This document shows positions 6,599 through 8,430 of a stretch of DNA of 8,430 nucleotides, one piece after another. The notes under the pieces are model-generated. The model was not told the origin of the DNA and did not search any database. It was given only the letters and a program-made list of their open reading frames with translations. This stretch comes from Chloroflexota bacterium (GTDB lineage Bacteria > Chloroflexota > Limnocylindria > QHBO01): NCBI GenBank assembly GCA_019348395.1, contig JAHWJN010000049.1:1-8430 (forward strand). Reading direction: 5' to 3'. Positions within the stretch are counted from its first letter, which is position 1; each line of letters begins with the position of its first letter. The translations under genes and the position numbers were made by a program.

Positions 6599-6610
6599 AT
6601 GGTAGCGGCC
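6599..6610 (-). promoter_or_regulatory. candidate leaderless promoter (extended -10) for thiolase
   Basis: The minus strand reads GGCCGCTACCAT, identical over 12 bases to the element before the aldehyde dehydrogenase gene. TACCAT (6604-6599) ends 8 nt before the ATG at 6590. No convincing -35 is visible. The 103-bp gap from the DUF2277 gene holds only this and a weak hairpin (GGCCG/CGGCC, 6664-6677). Confidence 0.5.
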
Positions 6611-6693
6611 CAGGCAGCGACCTACTTCGCGCCGGGCGGGACAGGTCGACCAGCGTCGAGACAGGCCGGTGACGGCCCGACCCCCGTCGATGA

Positions 6694-6918
6694 TCATGAG
6701 GCTCGGCGTGCCTGTGGATGCGTGGCGCTCACCGCCTCGAGGAGCCGCTTCGATGCCTGGGCGACCTCGGCCACCGCCTCCTCGAAGGCGGCCTCGTTCG
6801 CGGAGGACGGCGTGCGGTAACCGCTCACCTTGCGAACGTACTGGCGCGCGGCTGCGGAGATCTCGTCGTCACTTGCCGGCGTCGCGCCGGTGCGCAGGGT
6901 CTTGATGCTTCGACACAT
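6694..6918 (-). CDS. DUF2277 family protein
   Basis: A 74-residue protein recognisable from its start, MCRSIKTLR, and the following [29 protein letters not shown], which match the small DUF2277 family (PF10041); the length is typical. It should be mostly helical, with no signal peptide or membrane segment, so it is probably cytoplasmic. The biochemical role of the family is unknown to me. It starts 23 nt after the HAD phosphatase stop, so it may be carried on the same transcript. A -10-like TATCCT, 7 nt before its own ATG, suggests independent transcription as well. A longer reading frame on the same strand runs through this gene to base 7914, but everything upstream of 6918 is a shadow of the HAD and dehydrogenase genes. 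Confidence 0.88.
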   Translation of the reverse strand: MCRSIKTLRTGATPASDDEISAAARQYVRKVSGYRTPSSANEAAFEEAVAEVAQASKRLLEAVSATHPQARRAS

Positions 6919-6925
6919 GCCCCGA

Positions 6926-6931
6926 AGGATA
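6926..6931 (-). promoter_or_regulatory. candidate leaderless promoter (-10) for the DUF2277 gene
   Basis: The minus strand reads TATCCT, ending 7 nt before the ATG at 6918, inside the 23-bp gap after the HAD gene. A -35-like TCGACG lies 15 nt upstream in the HAD coding end. No Shine-Dalgarno sequence is seen. Confidence 0.45.
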
Positions 6932-6941
6932 CGCCGCCGGC

Positions 6942-7589
6942 TCAGCCGTCGAGCAGCTCCTCCAGGGAATCCACGACGCGGTCCGCGGCAGCGACGTCGG
7001 TCTCGGCGAACTGCGGAACGGCGATGCAGGTCAGCCCGGCCGCCTTGGCGGCCGCGATGCCGGACGGCGAGTCCTCGAGCGCCAGCGCCTCGGCCGGCTC
7101 GACTCCGAGCCGCTCGCAGGCGAGCAGGTAGATGTCGGGCGCGGGCTTGGGGTGCTCGACGTCGTCGGAGCTGACCGTGACCTCGAACGCATCGGTCAGG
7201 CCGGCGGTCGCGAGCGCGTCGTCGAGCAGGAACCGTGGCGAATTCGAGGCCAGCCCCAACCCCACGCCGTCGAGGGCCCGGAGACGCTCCACGAGCTCCA
7301 CGGCTCCGGGTCGGGCGTCCACCTGGCGCTTCACCCGCTCGTGCATGAGCTCCACCATCTCGTGCACGAGCGCCGGCCCATCCTCGCCAGGCCGGCCGAG
7401 CCGATCGGCGAAGTAGTCGGCCGTGAAGGCGAAGCTGGTGCCGATAACGGTCATCTTGTCCTCCCAGGTGAACTCGCCCCCGTGCCGCTCGAAGAGCTCG
7501 GTTTCGGCCTCGTGCCAGAGGGTCTCGGTATCGAGCAGGAGGCCGTCCATGTCGAAGATGACCGCCCGGTAGCGCCCCGTGAGCGGCAT
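6942..7589 (-). CDS. HAD-superfamily hydrolase (subfamily IA, beta-phosphoglucomutase-like)
   Basis: A 215-residue phosphatase-type HAD protein with all four motifs: FDMDGLLLDTE (nucleophile D13 and acid/base D15), SNS (S115-S117), K148 in HPKPAPDIY, and EDSPSGIAAAKAAG (E172, D173) for Mg2+ binding. An alpha-helical cap (about residues 20-90) is inserted after motif I, as in subfamily IA members such as beta-phosphoglucomutases, phosphoglycolate phosphatases and sugar phosphatases. It would hydrolyse a small phosphate ester in the cytoplasm; the substrate cannot be named. The start is 3 nt after the stop of the upstream dehydrogenase gene (TGA, GGA, ATG), so translation is probably coupled. 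The GAGGA there is too close to the ATG to act as a normal ribosome site. A link to beta-oxidation is not obvious. Confidence 0.92.
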   Translation of the reverse strand: MPLTGRYRAVIFDMDGLLLDTETLWHEAETELFERHGGEFTWEDKMTVIGTSFAFTADYFADRLGRPGEDGPALVHEMVELMHERVKRQVDARPGAVELVERLRALDGVGLGLASNSPRFLLDDALATAGLTDAFEVTVSSDDVEHPKPAPDIYLLACERLGVEPAEALALEDSPSGIAAAKAAGLTCIAVPQFAETDVAAADRVVDSLEELLDG

Positions 7590-7592
7590 TCC

Positions 7593-8430
7593 TCAGTCCG
7601 GCGCGGCGAGGGACGCGCCGCGGTCGGCATAGGCGCGGAGCAGCGGCTCGACCCGGTAGCGGCCATCGGGCACCACGGCGTGCAACGCGTCCAGGGTGCG
7701 GACGACCGACGTCAGCCCCAGTCGCTGACCCCAGGCCAGCGGTCCCTCCGGCCAGTTCGAGGCGAGGCGCATGGCGATGTCGATCGACTCGGGCGATGCC
7801 ACGCCGTCGGCCGCGGCGGATGCGGCCTCGTTGACGATGCAGGCAAGCACGCGCGCCTCGATCTGCGGCGGGTCGAGCGGCGGCAGCATGCCCCCGCCCC
7901 TGAGCGCCGACCACGGCGCGCCACGTTCGCCGTCGGTCCCGTAGTCGTAGTAGCCGCCGTTCGTCTTTCGTCCCAGCCGCCCGGCATCGACGACGCGTCG
8001 CTGCACCTGGGCCGGGCGGTAGCGGGCGTCGCCGTAGAAGCCGTCGAAGATCGACTCGCCGGCTGCGAGGTTCACGTCGGTCCCGACCGTATCGGCCAGC
8101 TCGAACGGGCCCATCCGGAAGCCGATGCCGCGCATCGCGTCGTCGATGGCGTCCAGGCCCGACAGCCCGCTCTCGTAAATCCGGAACGCCTCGAGGTAGT
8201 AGGCGCGCTGGACGCGATTGACGATGAAGCCGGGCGTGTCCGCGGCGACGACGGGCGTCTTGCCGAGCCGGCGCGCCAGGAGGGCCACGCTGTCGGTGAT
8301 GGCCGAGCCGGTCATCGGTCCGCCGATCACCTCGACCAGTGCCATCAACGGCACCGGGTTGAAGAAGTCCATGCCCCCGACGCGCTCCGGACGCGTGGCG
8401 TCGGCGGCTATGGGGTCCACCGAGAGCGAG
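7593..8430 (-). CDS. 3-hydroxyacyl-CoA dehydrogenase, tandem C-terminal domains (5' end missing)
   Basis: Only the C-terminal 278 residues are visible. The frame is open to the window edge (SLSVDPIAAD and so on), so the apparent GTG at 8420 is an internal Val and the NAD-binding Rossmann domain lies outside. The visible part starts at the end of that domain (RPERVGGMDFFNPVPLMALVEVI), continues into a first 3HCDH C-terminal domain (TPGFIVNRVQRAYYLEAFRIYESG, here residues about 65-88, to GRKTNGGYYDYG), and then a second, shorter C-terminal domain (EARVLACIVNEAASAAADGVAS to the end). Two such domains are typical of PaaH/PaaC-type and related bacterial dehydrogenases. These oxidise 3-hydroxyacyl-CoA to 3-oxoacyl-CoA with NAD+. 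The usual catalytic His of HFFNP is Asp here (codon GAC), while the partner Glu (LVEV) and the Asn of VNR are kept. The HAD gene follows 3 nt after the stop. Confidence 0.9.
   Translation of the reverse strand, partial: SLSVDPIAADATRPERVGGMDFFNPVPLMALVEVIGGPMTGSAITDSVALLARRLGKTPVVAADTPGFIVNRVQRAYYLEAFRIYESGLSGLDAIDDAMRGIGFRMGPFELADTVGTDVNLAAGESIFDGFYGDARYRPAQVQRRVVDAGRLGRKTNGGYYDYGTDGERGAPWSALRGGGMLPPLDPPQIEARVLACIVNEAASAAADGVASPESIDIAMRLASNWPEGPLAWGQRLGLTSVVRTLDALHAVVPDGRYRVEPLLRAYADRGASLAAPD

Noticed and set aside
6664..6677. A small hairpin (GGCCG/CGGCC) after the DUF2277 gene as a terminator
   Set aside because: The stem is only 5 bp with no T-run, which is expected by chance in such GC-rich DNA.
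6919..7914. An N-terminal extension of the DUF2277 frame to 406 residues
   Set aside because: The upstream part overlaps the HAD and dehydrogenase genes in another frame and is low-complexity Arg/Ala/Gly. The DUF2277 family begins at MCRSIKTLR (6918).
8418..8420. GTG at 8420 as the start of the 3-hydroxyacyl-CoA dehydrogenase
   Set aside because: The frame stays open to the window edge with the family sequence SLSVDPIA, so this is an internal Val of a truncated gene and not a short protein lacking its Rossmann domain.

Overview
This is a GC-rich bacterial window of tightly packed housekeeping and accessory-metabolic genes. I see no tRNA, rRNA, CRISPR array or insertion sequence. Two F420-type enzymes, very high GC, no recognisable Shine-Dalgarno sequences, and repeated -10-like boxes placed 6 to 9 nt before start codons point to a high-GC lineage that uses leaderless mRNAs. 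Chloroflexota (Limnocylindria-like) or Actinomycetota fit best. The sequence alone does not decide between them.

Layout. (1) Positions 1-3669 run leftward: GNAT acetyltransferase, small lipoprotein, aldehyde dehydrogenase, SRPBCC ligand-binding protein, and the 5' end of a P-loop ATPase cut by the window edge. The first four are packed with gaps of about 30 nt or less, or with an overlap. Two tandem hairpins and a -10-like box separate the ATPase gene from them. (2) Positions 3670-3734 are a short divergent control region. (3) Positions 3735-5168 run rightward: an LLM-class F420-dependent oxidoreductase of the glucose-6-phosphate dehydrogenase family and, 3 nt later, a split-barrel Rv0121-type F420 protein. 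(4) Positions 5169-5363 lie between convergent genes and hold a cluster of degenerate palindromes built on TGCCCGAT. (5) Positions 5364-8430 run leftward: a 3-hydroxyacyl-CoA dehydrogenase with two C-terminal domains (cut by the right edge), a HAD phosphatase, a DUF2277 protein and an acetyl-CoA acyltransferase (thiolase).

How the genes fit together. The dehydrogenase and thiolase catalyse the last two steps of a beta-oxidation spiral (fatty acid or phenylacetate/adipyl-CoA type), and the aldehyde dehydrogenase could supply acids. The F420 pair looks like a possible F420H2 producer and consumer. These links are inferred from family and position.

Most notable: an identical 12-bp element (GGCCGCTACCAT) placed as a -10 box just before two unlinked start codons, with variants before three others; a 3-hydroxyacyl-CoA dehydrogenase whose usual catalytic His is Asp; the palindrome cluster; and a divergent Walker A motif in the left-edge ATPase. 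I do not see a clear multi-gene novel system here.
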